Below are positions 38,185 to 45,994 of a stretch of 64,000 bases of DNA, piece after piece (the first letter of the stretch is position 1; every line of letters starts with the position of its first letter). The position numbers and the translations under genes were made by a program. The notes beneath the pieces are model-generated. The model saw only the letters and a list, made by a program, of their open reading frames with translations, searched no databases and was not told the DNA's origin. The stretch lies in the IMG/VR virus record IMGVR_UViG_3300009124_000002, positions 55,004 to 119,003 of that record; one strand, written 5' to 3'. This stretch comes from a virus.

Positions 38185-38567
38185 ATGTCAAATGTTAACT
38201 GGTTAGGATCTATTGTATCGCAATCTTTAGTTTTGTCAAGTTCAAGCATGAAGAACAAACAACAAGCAGCATGTGCCGCATGATGGTATCCAGATTCAGG
38301 ATCACTTTCTTCTCCCCTTTGTAGTGCCCACATATGTCTTTGTGCGGCAGCAAAGTATCGAGTCCATGCACTATCCAGCTTCTTCCAGTTGTTGGGAGAA
38401 TACTTCTTAGCACCAAAGGTCAAAACCCTGACAGTCTCTTCAAGGGCATGTGGGGGAATCAACGAGTAGTCAGGCTTCTCTGAATCATACTTGGTGCCTA
38501 TCTCATCTTCATCACGAACAAATTGCGTGATTCTGGTGATGATTTGGTTTTGTTGTTTTTTAGTCAT
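38181..38567 (-). CDS. dNTP pyrophosphohydrolase-like protein (DUF5664 / dATP-dGTP diphosphohydrolase N-terminal type)
   Basis: The 128-residue protein from the ATG at 38567 contains GTKYDSEKPDYSLIPPHALEETVRVLTFGAKKYSPNNWKKL and AQRHMWALQRGEESDPESGYHHAAHAACCLFFMLEL. That is the all-helical pattern of the family I recall as dATP/dGTP diphosphohydrolase N-terminal domain (DUF5664). It may trim specific dNTPs, which would matter if the phage uses modified bases. The ATG sits only four bases past the T-tract of a strong terminator, an unusual arrangement. ATGA overlaps gp45. Confidence 0.65.
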   Translation of the reverse strand: MTKKQQNQIITRITQFVRDEDEIGTKYDSEKPDYSLIPPHALEETVRVLTFGAKKYSPNNWKKLDSAWTRYFAAAQRHMWALQRGEESDPESGYHHAAHAACCLFFMLELDKTKDCDTIDPNQLTFDI

Positions 38568-38571
38568 GGTG

Positions 38572-38604
38572 AAAAAAAGGGAGAGGGGAGAAATCCCCTC
38601 TCCC
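38572..38604 (-). terminator. Strong rho-independent terminator
   Basis: Minus strand: stem GGGAGAGGGGA / TCCCCTCTCCC (11 bp, loop 4 nt) followed by seven T residues. It lies nine bases after the stop of the HTH gene. The next start codon follows four bases after the T-tract, so downstream expression needs read-through. Confidence 0.9.
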
Positions 38605-38612
38605 AATCACGA

Positions 38613-38894
38613 TTAGCGCGAGATCTGGTAAACTCCAAACGGAGCCAGCATGTCTCGGTAACCACGGGTCATACCCAAGGCATAACGAGTCACAGTGTGC
38701 CCCTTGGAGTTAGTGCGCTTGTTAGCATAGACATCGACAATCGCCCTCTTCTCAGAGAGATAGGAACGCAAATCGGAAACCGTGGCGGTGGGATTTGCAA
38801 TCTTCAACTGAGTCTTGATCTCCCCGGCAGTGAATTGCTTGCCAGCGGCGAGATGGTTGTAGAGACGTTCGATGTTAGTGGCAGACTTGCTCAT
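38613..38894 (-). CDS. Winged-helix/HTH-type small protein
   Basis: The 93-residue basic protein starts MSKSATNIERLYNHLAAGKQFTAGEIKTQLKI, then ANPTATVSDLRSYLSEKRAIVDVYANKR, the pattern of a winged helix with recognition helix around residues 38-52 and a beta wing. Similar small proteins are common in phages, where they are suspected transcriptional regulators. It is flanked upstream by a perfect 8-bp inverted repeat that could be its operator and downstream by a strong terminator. Confidence 0.65.
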   Translation of the reverse strand: MSKSATNIERLYNHLAAGKQFTAGEIKTQLKIANPTATVSDLRSYLSEKRAIVDVYANKRTNSKGHTVTRYALGMTRGYRDMLAPFGVYQISR

Positions 38895-38935
38895 ACTTTA
38901 CTATTTTCTTTCTTGTTTTGTTCTTGTTTGTTAGA

Positions 38936-38956
38936 TTCGATACAACAGGTATCGAA
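38936..38956. promoter_or_regulatory. Perfect inverted repeat upstream of the HTH gene
   Basis: TTCGATAC-AACAG-GTATCGAA: an 8-bp perfect dyad with 5-nt centre, between the CobS-like stop (38961) and the HTH start (38894). No T-tract follows on the minus strand, so an operator or RNA-processing hairpin is more likely than a terminator. Confidence 0.5.
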
Positions 38957-38960
38957 ATTG

Positions 38961-40142
38961 TTAGAGAGTTTCATCAACGGACTCAGCGGCAGCAGGGACT
39001 TCATCGCCCAGCTTGTCGTAAAGGTCATTGAAGGAATCCTTGGTATCATTGTCAAAGCGGCGAATGCAGAATTCAATCGACTTCTTCTCATCTTGAAAGA
39101 TGGAGTAGGTCTGGACAATGTGGCAGAGACGACGGGTTGAGATAAACTCTTCAACTCCTCCATCCTCAAAGGTCTTGCGAATCACTTCGCTCCATGCAGT
39201 GAGTTTGTCGGCAAACTTCTCGACCACACACTCAAACTTCTCCATGTGCTTTTTGACAATCTTGGTTTCAACAGCACGGGAAGGATAAGGCTGTTCAAGA
39301 GTTGCAGGGAATCGCTCAAGGAAAGCATCATCGATGATACCAGCAGCACTGTAGCGACCATCATCAGAACCGCGTCCCTTGGTGTTAGCAGTAGCGACAA
39401 CAGTGAAACCAGCTGCGGGAGAAACAACCTCACCAGTCTTCTTGACCAGCACTGGCTTGCCTTCCAGAACACCTTGGAGACACATAATCTTGTTGGTGCC
39501 TCGATCAATCTCATCAATGAGAAGAACAGCACCAGATTCCATTGCCTTGAGAACCGGACCTTTCTGAAAAACAGTCTCTCCATTGATGAGACGAAACCCG
39601 CCAATCAGGTCATCCTCATCAGTCTCAGGGGAAATCTGGACACGAACATACTCACGCCCCAATTGAGCACAAGCCTGTTCGACCATGAAGGTCTTGCCGT
39701 TGCCAGAGAGACCAGCAATGTAGAAGGGAAAGAACTGCTCGCTCTTCAGAGCAGTCTTCAAATCCTTGAAGTGACCCCAAGGGACAAAGGTATCGTCCTT
39801 GGAGGGAATGAAAACGGAGTCATTGATCACAGAGGAAACGCTCGCAGCAAGAGCCATCGATGCAGGAGCCTCTTGAACCGGAGCCGGGATGGTCTCAGTC
39901 TTGCGCTTTGCCCTTGGTGCAGCCTTTGCTTTGGTCTTTGTTGGAGTCCCGAACGACCACTGTCCGCGATCAACTCGAGTCATGTGCTTTGCAACCATGG
40001 ACCTAGCTTGGGGATCAGTCAAACCAAGAGCCATGCCTTCTCGGACTAGATCCTTCAGAGGATAGAGATCAAGATCTCCATAGGCTTTCACGATAGAGGT
40101 CTTCAGGGATTCGAACTGGATGTTGTCTTTAGCGGGTTTCAT
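38961..40142 (-). CDS. cobS: CobS/MoxR-type AAA+ ATPase
   Basis: The 393-residue ATPase from the ATG at 40142 has Walker A IAGLSGNGKTFMVEQ, QISPETDEDDLIGGFRL, Walker B GAVLLIDEIDRG and sensor-1 FTVVATANTKGRG, followed by AFLERFPATLEQPYP. The N-terminal part (GLTDPQARSMVAKHMTRVDRG) is the usual phage CobS extension. CobS normally works with CobT in cobalt insertion, but the phage pair lacks CobN and is better read as a MoxR/VWA chaperone-like system. The VWA partner is encoded directly upstream. It is driven by promoter module copy 2. Confidence 0.85.
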   Translation of the reverse strand: MKPAKDNIQFESLKTSIVKAYGDLDLYPLKDLVREGMALGLTDPQARSMVAKHMTRVDRGQWSFGTPTKTKAKAAPRAKRKTETIPAPVQEAPASMALAASVSSVINDSVFIPSKDDTFVPWGHFKDLKTALKSEQFFPFYIAGLSGNGKTFMVEQACAQLGREYVRVQISPETDEDDLIGGFRLINGETVFQKGPVLKAMESGAVLLIDEIDRGTNKIMCLQGVLEGKPVLVKKTGEVVSPAAGFTVVATANTKGRGSDDGRYSAAGIIDDAFLERFPATLEQPYPSRAVETKIVKKHMEKFECVVEKFADKLTAWSEVIRKTFEDGGVEEFISTRRLCHIVQTYSIFQDEKKSIEFCIRRFDNDTKDSFNDLYDKLGDEVPAAAESVDETL

Positions 40143-40159
40143 AATGTAAGGGTCTTTCA

Positions 40160-40232
40160 ATCTACGAGAGAGATTCTAATCCATTTCAGAGGGCAAGACA
40201 ACCCCTCAGAGCACTTTTTTTCACTTTTTTTT
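40160..40232 (-). promoter_or_regulatory. Conserved promoter module, copy 2
   Basis: Same arrangement as copy 1: two A-tract/GTG units, CTCTGAGGGG, -35 TTGTCT (40196-40201), 17-bp spacer, -10 TAGAAT (40173-40178), then CTCTCTCGTAG. The ATG of the CobS-like gene is about 30 bases past the -10. Confidence 0.75.
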
Positions 40233-40261
40233 CCATGCGTAAGTTGTTGATTTTTAGCGGT

Positions 40262-42385
40262 TTAGGAGATAATGTCCGAAAACACATTCAAAAACCGCCG
40301 AGAATCTTTGCGATTCTTGGTCGAATTCTTGAACTTCTTCATCAAATTCCGAACACTTTTCTTGTCACTGGCATCGAAGGTATCGGAACCAAGATCAAGC
40401 TCATCATCTTCAATCTCAAGTTTGGCAGAATTCATCATGAAATAGTGGTCATACCCAAGGGCATTAGGAGCATGAGCGAATCCCTCTTTTCTAAGACTCT
40501 TCTTCAAATTTTCACCATCATTGATTCTCCAAGTCTGACTAGAAAGGTCGGAACGATTACCAACACGGTATCCAACCAGAGTGATATCAACCTCTTTGCA
40601 AAGTGCCGCAAACATTTGGGTAGTGCTACCGTATCTTCTAGAATCTACCCCACTTCCAAAATCAACGGTAATGCGAGAGGGGCAGCAGGACATTGAATCA
40701 CCATCAGTGAGAAACAGCGCAATCGTTTTCTGAATTCGATGAGTCTTTTGAAAACGTCGAATGATAGCGGCACTGATGACAATTGTTGAATCCAGTGGAG
40801 TTCCATGCATCCGTTCAATGAACGACTGATCACGGAAGTAGCCTTCCGAAACTGGTGCCCATAGCCGAAAACATGCTTCTTCAAACTCACCCTTTTTCAA
40901 GCGAGAGTTGACCAATTCAAAAACATTGGTTGAGGAAAAATCCAATTCGTTTTTCTTCCCAGCGTCACTAGGATTGGCGCAATGACCACAAGTGAACCCA
41001 TAGACTTCAAATGGAATACCAACCTTTTTGCAGAACCAGACCATGTTCAATGTTTGCTCGACAACTTCTTGCATGTATGAACCCATCGAGGAGGAGTAGT
41101 CAACAACCATCACCATTCCATGATCCTTGGCATTGGCAAGATTAGTGACACTCTGAAAGATATCGTCATCAATCTTGTAGCGATGGAGGGCATTCACGTT
41201 CAGACGACCATTACGAGAAACAGTAGCACGTTGATATTGATAAGCCGCCTTTTTGCGTTCGAATTGAGTGATGAGGTATTGAATTTGCTTTTCTTGCTTT
41301 TTCTTGAAGACCTTGAACTTACCTCTCTTTTCTGGACTCAGGAGAACCGCCTCGATCCATGGATTATTCTTTTGATACTCACGACGGGATTCTTTCACAT
41401 CCTCGTAAGAGTGCACCATATCCAGCAAACGCTTGTCAGAAGGAACATATAGAAGTCCTTCAGCATTCTCATCGATATTGTCTTCAAGGTGCTTTTCCAT
41501 TTGCTTCAGCGTATCGCTCTTGAAGTCTTCAAGGTTGCCACCGGAATCACCAGCACCATCATTGATAGAAGAGTCACCATCTTGCTGTTCACCATCTTGG
41601 TCATCGTCAGCATCAGCGGGAGAACCATCACCGTCTTGGTCTTGGTCATCACCATCTTGCTTCTCAGCAGAATCATCAGTCTCGCCTTCTTGCTCCTCAC
41701 CAGAACTGGAAGAATCTTGCTCATCACCATCTTGCTGTTCGCCCTCGCCCCCATCACCGGAGGGAGAATCAGTAACCTCTTCTTCTTCCCCTTGGTCATC
41801 AGTATCACCGGAATCCTCGTTCTGTTGATTCTCTTGGTCTTGCTTGATTGAGGAAACCAATTCTTTGGCAAGGTCAAAGGCTTCCTCTGGAGTCTCAGCA
41901 GCATAGCACCGATCATAAAAGTCCCTTTCCTCATCAGTCAAAGGGACATCAATGTGTTCTCCACACTTGGCATGGAGGTTCACCTTGTCGATCTTCTTCA
42001 TTGAAGAAAGGTCTGCTGGAAGTTCAATAACATCATCCAGCAATCGCTTGCGTCCATTGTGAAAGGAACGAATCAAACCGGGGAACTGCTCTTGAATCTT
42101 TCGCTCAATCCGAATATCCTCAGTGACATTCAGGGCATCGAAATACTCAACACCAACTTCCTCCTTCCACCTGTCGAGTAGATCGACTGGAGTACTCTTT
42201 GCATGAGAAACCTCATGCCCAATCACGTAGTCAAGAAAGTCAGTATCCTTGAAGTCCCACATTGGGAGAGTCAGAATCCGATTCTTTACATCGAAAGTTG
42301 CTGTACGTTGATTGGTCTGACGGACCTCGATATTCTCGGTGGCGAGCAGCTTTGCCAGTTTCGTTTTTGATTCTTTAACTTTCAC
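40262..42385 (-). CDS. cobT: CobT-like protein with VWA domain and HExxH-like motif
   Basis: About 707 residues from a GTG at 42385; an ATG at 42394 lies inside the -10 box and so upstream of the expected transcript start. The N-terminal part has VIGHEVSHA (H-E-x-x-H, zinc-peptidase-like, about residue 55). The middle (about 205-290) is an Asp/Glu/Gln/Ser-rich low-complexity linker. The C-terminal half has the VWA MIDAS motif MVVDYSSSMGSY and FLTDGDSMSC. Partner of the CobS-like AAA+ ATPase immediately downstream. The pair may remodel a phage or host complex; cobalamin synthesis is unlikely. Confidence 0.8.
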   Translation of the reverse strand: MKVKESKTKLAKLLATENIEVRQTNQRTATFDVKNRILTLPMWDFKDTDFLDYVIGHEVSHAKSTPVDLLDRWKEEVGVEYFDALNVTEDIRIERKIQEQFPGLIRSFHNGRKRLLDDVIELPADLSSMKKIDKVNLHAKCGEHIDVPLTDEERDFYDRCYAAETPEEAFDLAKELVSSIKQDQENQQNEDSGDTDDQGEEEEVTDSPSGDGGEGEQQDGDEQDSSSSGEEQEGETDDSAEKQDGDDQDQDGDGSPADADDDQDGEQQDGDSSINDGAGDSGGNLEDFKSDTLKQMEKHLEDNIDENAEGLLYVPSDKRLLDMVHSYEDVKESRREYQKNNPWIEAVLLSPEKRGKFKVFKKKQEKQIQYLITQFERKKAAYQYQRATVSRNGRLNVNALHRYKIDDDIFQSVTNLANAKDHGMVMVVDYSSSMGSYMQEVVEQTLNMVWFCKKVGIPFEVYGFTCGHCANPSDAGKKNELDFSSTNVFELVNSRLKKGEFEEACFRLWAPVSEGYFRDQSFIERMHGTPLDSTIVISAAIIRRFQKTHRIQKTIALFLTDGDSMSCCPSRITVDFGSGVDSRRYGSTTQMFAALCKEVDITLVGYRVGNRSDLSSQTWRINDGENLKKSLRKEGFAHAPNALGYDHYFMMNSAKLEIEDDELDLGSDTFDASDKKSVRNLMKKFKNSTKNRKDSRRFLNVFSDIIS

Positions 42386-42445
42386 GAGAGACATTCTGCC
42401 TGAAATCTCGATATCAGACAACACTTTTAGAGAACTTTTTTACGT
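42386..42445 (-). promoter_or_regulatory. Conserved promoter module, copy 3
   Basis: -35 TTGTCT (42416-42421), 17-bp spacer, -10 CAGAAT (42393-42398), then GTCTCTCGTG. An A-tract with GTTCTC and AAAAGTG lies upstream, a less exact version of copies 1 and 2. The predicted transcript begins about at the GTG start codon of the CobT-like gene. Confidence 0.7.
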
Positions 42446-42466
42446 TACCGTTAAAGGTGTTGATTT

Positions 42467-44185
42467 TCAACAACTTACGATCATCTGAGAGAAGTGATTT
42501 GGCTTCCGAAACTCGATTTTTCGCTCGAACTTGCCTTCCAGAACATCCTTTTTGTGTGAAATCACGAACACCCGAGTGTCTTCATCCAGCGTCTTGAGTA
42601 TCTTCTGAAGGTTTTCAACTCCATCCGTATCCAGCGAAGAATCGAAAATCTCATCCAGAATCAGGAGATTGGTGTTCACGCTATTCTTCATCTTGGCGAC
42701 CTGACGCCAAGCAAAGAGAAGTGCCAAATCAATTCTCTGTTTTTCACCTTCACTGAATGAAGCATAGGCAAAGTTGTCTCGATGCCTTGAGCGAATGGTT
42801 TCATTGAATGCTTCATCAAGCTGAAACGAAACGAAGAAATCCAGAACACCAAGATACGAATTGATCAATCGATTCATGACCGGGAGATACTGACGAATCA
42901 CTTTGGTTTTGATTCCGGTATCCTTGAGCATCTCTGCAATCACTTCATTGTATCTCTTGGCATCCATCTCAGATGCCCTTTGATTTAGCAATTCATCCTT
43001 GGCGTTTACATCAGCAAGTAATGCTGCTTGTGCCTTACTCACATCTGCACCACTATTGTTCTGAATCTTGGATTGAAGTTTTGAAATTTGATTTTGGTAT
43101 CCATCAATTGCTCGATTGTTTGCTGTAATACTGTGTTTTACCTGAGTAAGATCTGTATGCACGACGTTGATCTTTTCGATCTTATCTGAAATTTTACTTA
43201 AGGTATCTGTGGCAAAATCATAAGCATCCTGAACTCCATGGGCTTTGACCTTCAACTCATCGAGCTTTACTTTCTTAAACACATCATCAATTGATTGTGT
43301 ACAAGTTGGACATTGTGAATTTTCTTCATACATCTTGATCTGTTTGCCAAGATCTTTCATTCGATGCCGAACCTCTGATTTAGATTCTTCTATCTTTTGA
43401 TTTTCTTCCTTAAGAGTCTTCATCTCAGTAAGCACACTTTCGATATTCCTATCATAATGCTCTTGAAGATTACTATTCTCTCCCATCAGTGCATCGATGT
43501 GAGATTGGAGCTCTTTTACATCTCTCTCATATTCATGAACCTTTTGTTCATCAATCCCCATCAATTCTTGAATATGATCAGATTGAAGTGATATGCGACT
43601 CTTGAGGTTTTCAACCTTTGTTTCCAGCCCATCAATCCTGCCACGTAAAGCAAGGTTGCGTTCCTTTACCAATCCATTCATCTTCGTGAAGATACCGATA
43701 TCCAGAAGGTCTTCAATGACTTCTCTTCTGGCATTTGCAGACAACTGCATGAATGGAACGAAGCTACTTGAACCAAGAACGACCACCTGATGAAAGGTTT
43801 TGTGATTCAATTTCAAGATGTTCGTTTCCAGCACCTTCTGGTAATCCCGTGAATGCGATTCCTGATTCATCAGTTTGCCGTTCAACCAGATTTCAAAAGT
43901 GTTTGGTTTGATACCACGAACAACTTTGTATTCCGCACCACCAACAGAAAACTCAACTTGAACTTCACAGTTCTTTTGGTTGATGCTGTTCAGCAGTTGA
44001 GGCTTATTGATGTTGCGGTGAGGTTTCCCAAACAGTGCAAAACTCAATGCATCCAGCATAGTGGATTTACCGGAACCATTGGAACCAATCACCAGAGAGG
44101 AACGGAATGCCTCAAGATTGATTCGTGTTGGTGTATCGCCAGTGCTTAGGAAGTTTTTGTATTGTATAGATTTAAAGCAAATCAT
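42467..44185 (-). CDS. 46: Recombination endonuclease subunit gp46 (SbcC/Rad50-like)
   Basis: The 572-residue SMC-type ATPase has Walker A VIGSNGSGKSTMLDALSF near the N-terminus, a long coiled coil (residues about 165-430) with a zinc-hook-like CPTC at about 294-297, the signature FSEGEKQRIDLALLFAW and Walker B LLILDEIFDSSLD with VISHKKD. It forms the Mre11/Rad50-type complex with gp47 for end resection and host DNA breakdown. The start overlaps the gp47 stop as TAATG. Confidence 0.94.
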   Translation of the reverse strand: MICFKSIQYKNFLSTGDTPTRINLEAFRSSLVIGSNGSGKSTMLDALSFALFGKPHRNINKPQLLNSINQKNCEVQVEFSVGGAEYKVVRGIKPNTFEIWLNGKLMNQESHSRDYQKVLETNILKLNHKTFHQVVVLGSSSFVPFMQLSANARREVIEDLLDIGIFTKMNGLVKERNLALRGRIDGLETKVENLKSRISLQSDHIQELMGIDEQKVHEYERDVKELQSHIDALMGENSNLQEHYDRNIESVLTEMKTLKEENQKIEESKSEVRHRMKDLGKQIKMYEENSQCPTCTQSIDDVFKKVKLDELKVKAHGVQDAYDFATDTLSKISDKIEKINVVHTDLTQVKHSITANNRAIDGYQNQISKLQSKIQNNSGADVSKAQAALLADVNAKDELLNQRASEMDAKRYNEVIAEMLKDTGIKTKVIRQYLPVMNRLINSYLGVLDFFVSFQLDEAFNETIRSRHRDNFAYASFSEGEKQRIDLALLFAWRQVAKMKNSVNTNLLILDEIFDSSLDTDGVENLQKILKTLDEDTRVFVISHKKDVLEGKFERKIEFRKPNHFSQMIVSC

Positions 44186-45255
44186 TATGCAGCATCAAGT
44201 GTCTGTGCCTCATTGTAGAAGGACTGAAGGATTGCCTTGATTCTCTCCTTGTCGAGATCCGTCTCAATTGCATCCACGTAGGAGTCCAGCAATGTTGAGG
44301 TATCCTCAAGTGAGACTGAAGTATCCGAAATGGCATCGCCCGTGAACTCTTCAAAGCTCTCAATGATTTTAAGATCAAATGGCTCATGCGACTGTATTGT
44401 ATCTATAAACTTGTCAAACTGAAACGGGTCTTTCTTATTGACCACTACCACCTTCACAAAGCAGTTCTTGATTTCATCTGAAGGCGGAACGGGTTGCGTT
44501 TTCGAATCATCAAATTCAACTCGATGAAACAGACGATGTGGATTCACAATTCTTTCCAGTGAACGTGTCTCGGTATCCAAGACATGAAATGCTTTCTCAT
44601 CAACGGCATCACTCCATGTCAACTGATATTGTGTTCCCAGATACTTCACATTGTCCTTCTCACTCGCAGTGTGATAGTGACCACTCAGGACCATCTCGTA
44701 ACGAGAAAAGAGTTTATGATCCATGCCATGACTCTTGATATCTGCATTACCAAGATACTTGAATCCCTCAAGTTCAAGATGACCCATCAAGATAGGGGCA
44801 GCGGCAGTCTTGACAAACTCCATGCATTGCTCCTGATTGTCTTCGGTAATCCAAGGGAGCATTGCCACATCCAGACCAGAATCAAAGTGAAGGATTGCTG
44901 GTTCCATGTGGACCTTGATGCAATCGTAATGAACCAACTGCTCTGTCAGTGAACAAAGGTCATTGGTATTCTTCCAGTAGACATCATGGTTACCGGGAAC
45001 GATATGCATCGTGATACCAAGTCTTTCAAGTTGGTCTATGAACATCTCACGATTCCGTTTCAGCACCTTGTAGTTGACAAACTTGCGATGCTCAAAGTAA
45101 TCGCCCAGATGAAGGATGGTCTTGATGCCATTCTCCTCACAGTAAGGAAAGAAGACATCACAATAGAACTTCTCCATGTAATCAAGGAAGATATCACTTC
45201 CATTCTTTACACCAGAGTGCGTGTCGTTTAGGATTGCAACTTTGTTACTTTGCAT
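44185..45255 (-). CDS. 47: Recombination endonuclease subunit gp47 (SbcD/Mre11-like)
   Basis: The 356-residue metallophosphoesterase nuclease shows ILNDTHSGVKNGS, HLGDYFEHR, IVPGNHDVYW, ILMGHLELEG and VLSGHYHTAS in order, the Mre11-type motif set. Length fits T4 gp47 (339). Directly upstream of gp46 and translationally coupled to it. The short kinase-like remnant lies before its start. Confidence 0.94.
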   Translation of the reverse strand: MQSNKVAILNDTHSGVKNGSDIFLDYMEKFYCDVFFPYCEENGIKTILHLGDYFEHRKFVNYKVLKRNREMFIDQLERLGITMHIVPGNHDVYWKNTNDLCSLTEQLVHYDCIKVHMEPAILHFDSGLDVAMLPWITEDNQEQCMEFVKTAAAPILMGHLELEGFKYLGNADIKSHGMDHKLFSRYEMVLSGHYHTASEKDNVKYLGTQYQLTWSDAVDEKAFHVLDTETRSLERIVNPHRLFHRVEFDDSKTQPVPPSDEIKNCFVKVVVVNKKDPFQFDKFIDTIQSHEPFDLKIIESFEEFTGDAISDTSVSLEDTSTLLDSYVDAIETDLDKERIKAILQSFYNEAQTLDAA

Positions 45256-45324
45256 ATGAAGTATTCAAGCAGTTCATGGAGTGGTCTTACCCGACCCCGG
45301 TTGTCCAAAGATGGAGATAATCAT
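45256..45324 (-). pseudogene. Truncated P-loop kinase remnant
   Basis: An ATG at 45324, overlapping the gp55 stop as ATGA, starts MIISIFGQPGSGKTTP and then meets a stop at 45274-45276. The Walker A is intact. One base over, the frame continues HELLEYFICKV up to the gp47 start, as expected for the helix after a P-loop. The simplest reading is a kinase gene reduced to its first about 25 codons by deletion and frameshift. A functional 16-residue peptide is less likely. Confidence 0.6.
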
Positions 45325-45896
45325 TTCATGAAAGGCTCAAGGGTGTTCTCATTGGAAGCGAGTTTCTTTTTCTTACGAACCTTCTTTCCAAACTCCTTGA
45401 TCTTGGAATCCCTATCACGAATCTTATCAGCACGGGAACGAAGACGTTCTACGATACCCTGACCCTGAACCATATCACCATCAAAGTCACCAAAGTTCTC
45501 GATGCCAGCATGTTCCTTGTAGAGTTCCTTGATATCCTGATGTTTCTTTTCTTTGGAGATCCTACGCAGAAAGGCATAGTAGGATATCTGTGTGAAATAA
45601 GCAAAGGCGTTGGGGTTACCAGTGCGAGTAGTCTTGGTTACATCGTAATTGTTGATTGCTTTAATGCAATTCTCTACTGCATCACTAACCATTTCATCAC
45701 GGTAGGTGTAGCAAGCAAAATTGGGTTTATGGGAAAGACCTTCTGCAATCTTGAGAAAGCAAGTTCCGATATATTCAGTAACGATAGGAGCAGATTTACC
45801 AACTTCCTTTGAGGCATTTACGGAATTGACATACTTAACCACTGCACCTGAGAATTCTTTGTTGTTAACATAATGATTCGGTTTTTCATTTTTCAT
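45321..45896 (-). CDS. 55: Late-transcription sigma factor gp55
   Basis: The 191-residue T4-type late sigma factor directs host RNA polymerase to TATAAATA promoters, which are abundant in this window. Recognisable regions: NNKEFSGAVVKYVNS, IGTCFLKIAEGLSHKPNFACYTYRDEMVSDAVENCIKAINNYDV (region 2-like) and NPNAFAYFTQISYYAFLRRISKEKK, ending in a basic tail. Promoter TTGTCG-N17-TAGAAT upstream leaves six bases before ATG. Works with gp45 and, in T4, gp33 (not seen). Confidence 0.92.
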   Translation of the reverse strand: MKNEKPNHYVNNKEFSGAVVKYVNSVNASKEVGKSAPIVTEYIGTCFLKIAEGLSHKPNFACYTYRDEMVSDAVENCIKAINNYDVTKTTRTGNPNAFAYFTQISYYAFLRRISKEKKHQDIKELYKEHAGIENFGDFDGDMVQGQGIVERLRSRADKIRDRDSKIKEFGKKVRKKKKLASNENTLEPFMK

Positions 45897-45902
45897 GCCT
45901 CT

Positions 45903-45931
45903 ATTCTATACCATATCAGAGTATCCGACAA
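45903..45931 (-). promoter_or_regulatory. gp55 promoter (TTGTCG-N17-TAGAAT)
   Basis: -35 TTGTCG at 45926-45931, 17-bp spacer, -10 TAGAAT at 45903-45908 on the minus strand. AGAGGC then ATG follow. The -35 is one half of a palindrome shared with a plus-strand -35 (45938-45943). Confidence 0.7.
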
Positions 45932-45937
45932 GGGGGC

Positions 45938-45966
45938 TTGTCTTGCCTTGACTTGTAATGTATAAT
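45938..45966 (+). promoter_or_regulatory. Divergent plus-strand promoter (TTGTCT-N17-TATAAT)
   Basis: On the plus strand TTGTCT (45938-45943), 17 bp, TATAAT (45961-45966). It is back-to-back with the gp55 promoter. No plus-strand gene lies within 1.8 kb, so a transcript would be antisense to the 130-residue gene and uvsW. Confidence 0.5.
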
Positions 45967-45994
45967 CGATTCGTGCTGTTTGGGGGTTCTTGAG

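Noticed and set aside
38961-42385. Cobalamin biosynthesis as the role of the CobS/CobT-like pair
   Set aside because: No CobN or other cobalamin genes are present, and the CobT-like protein has an added H-E-x-x-H motif. The names are kept only as family labels.
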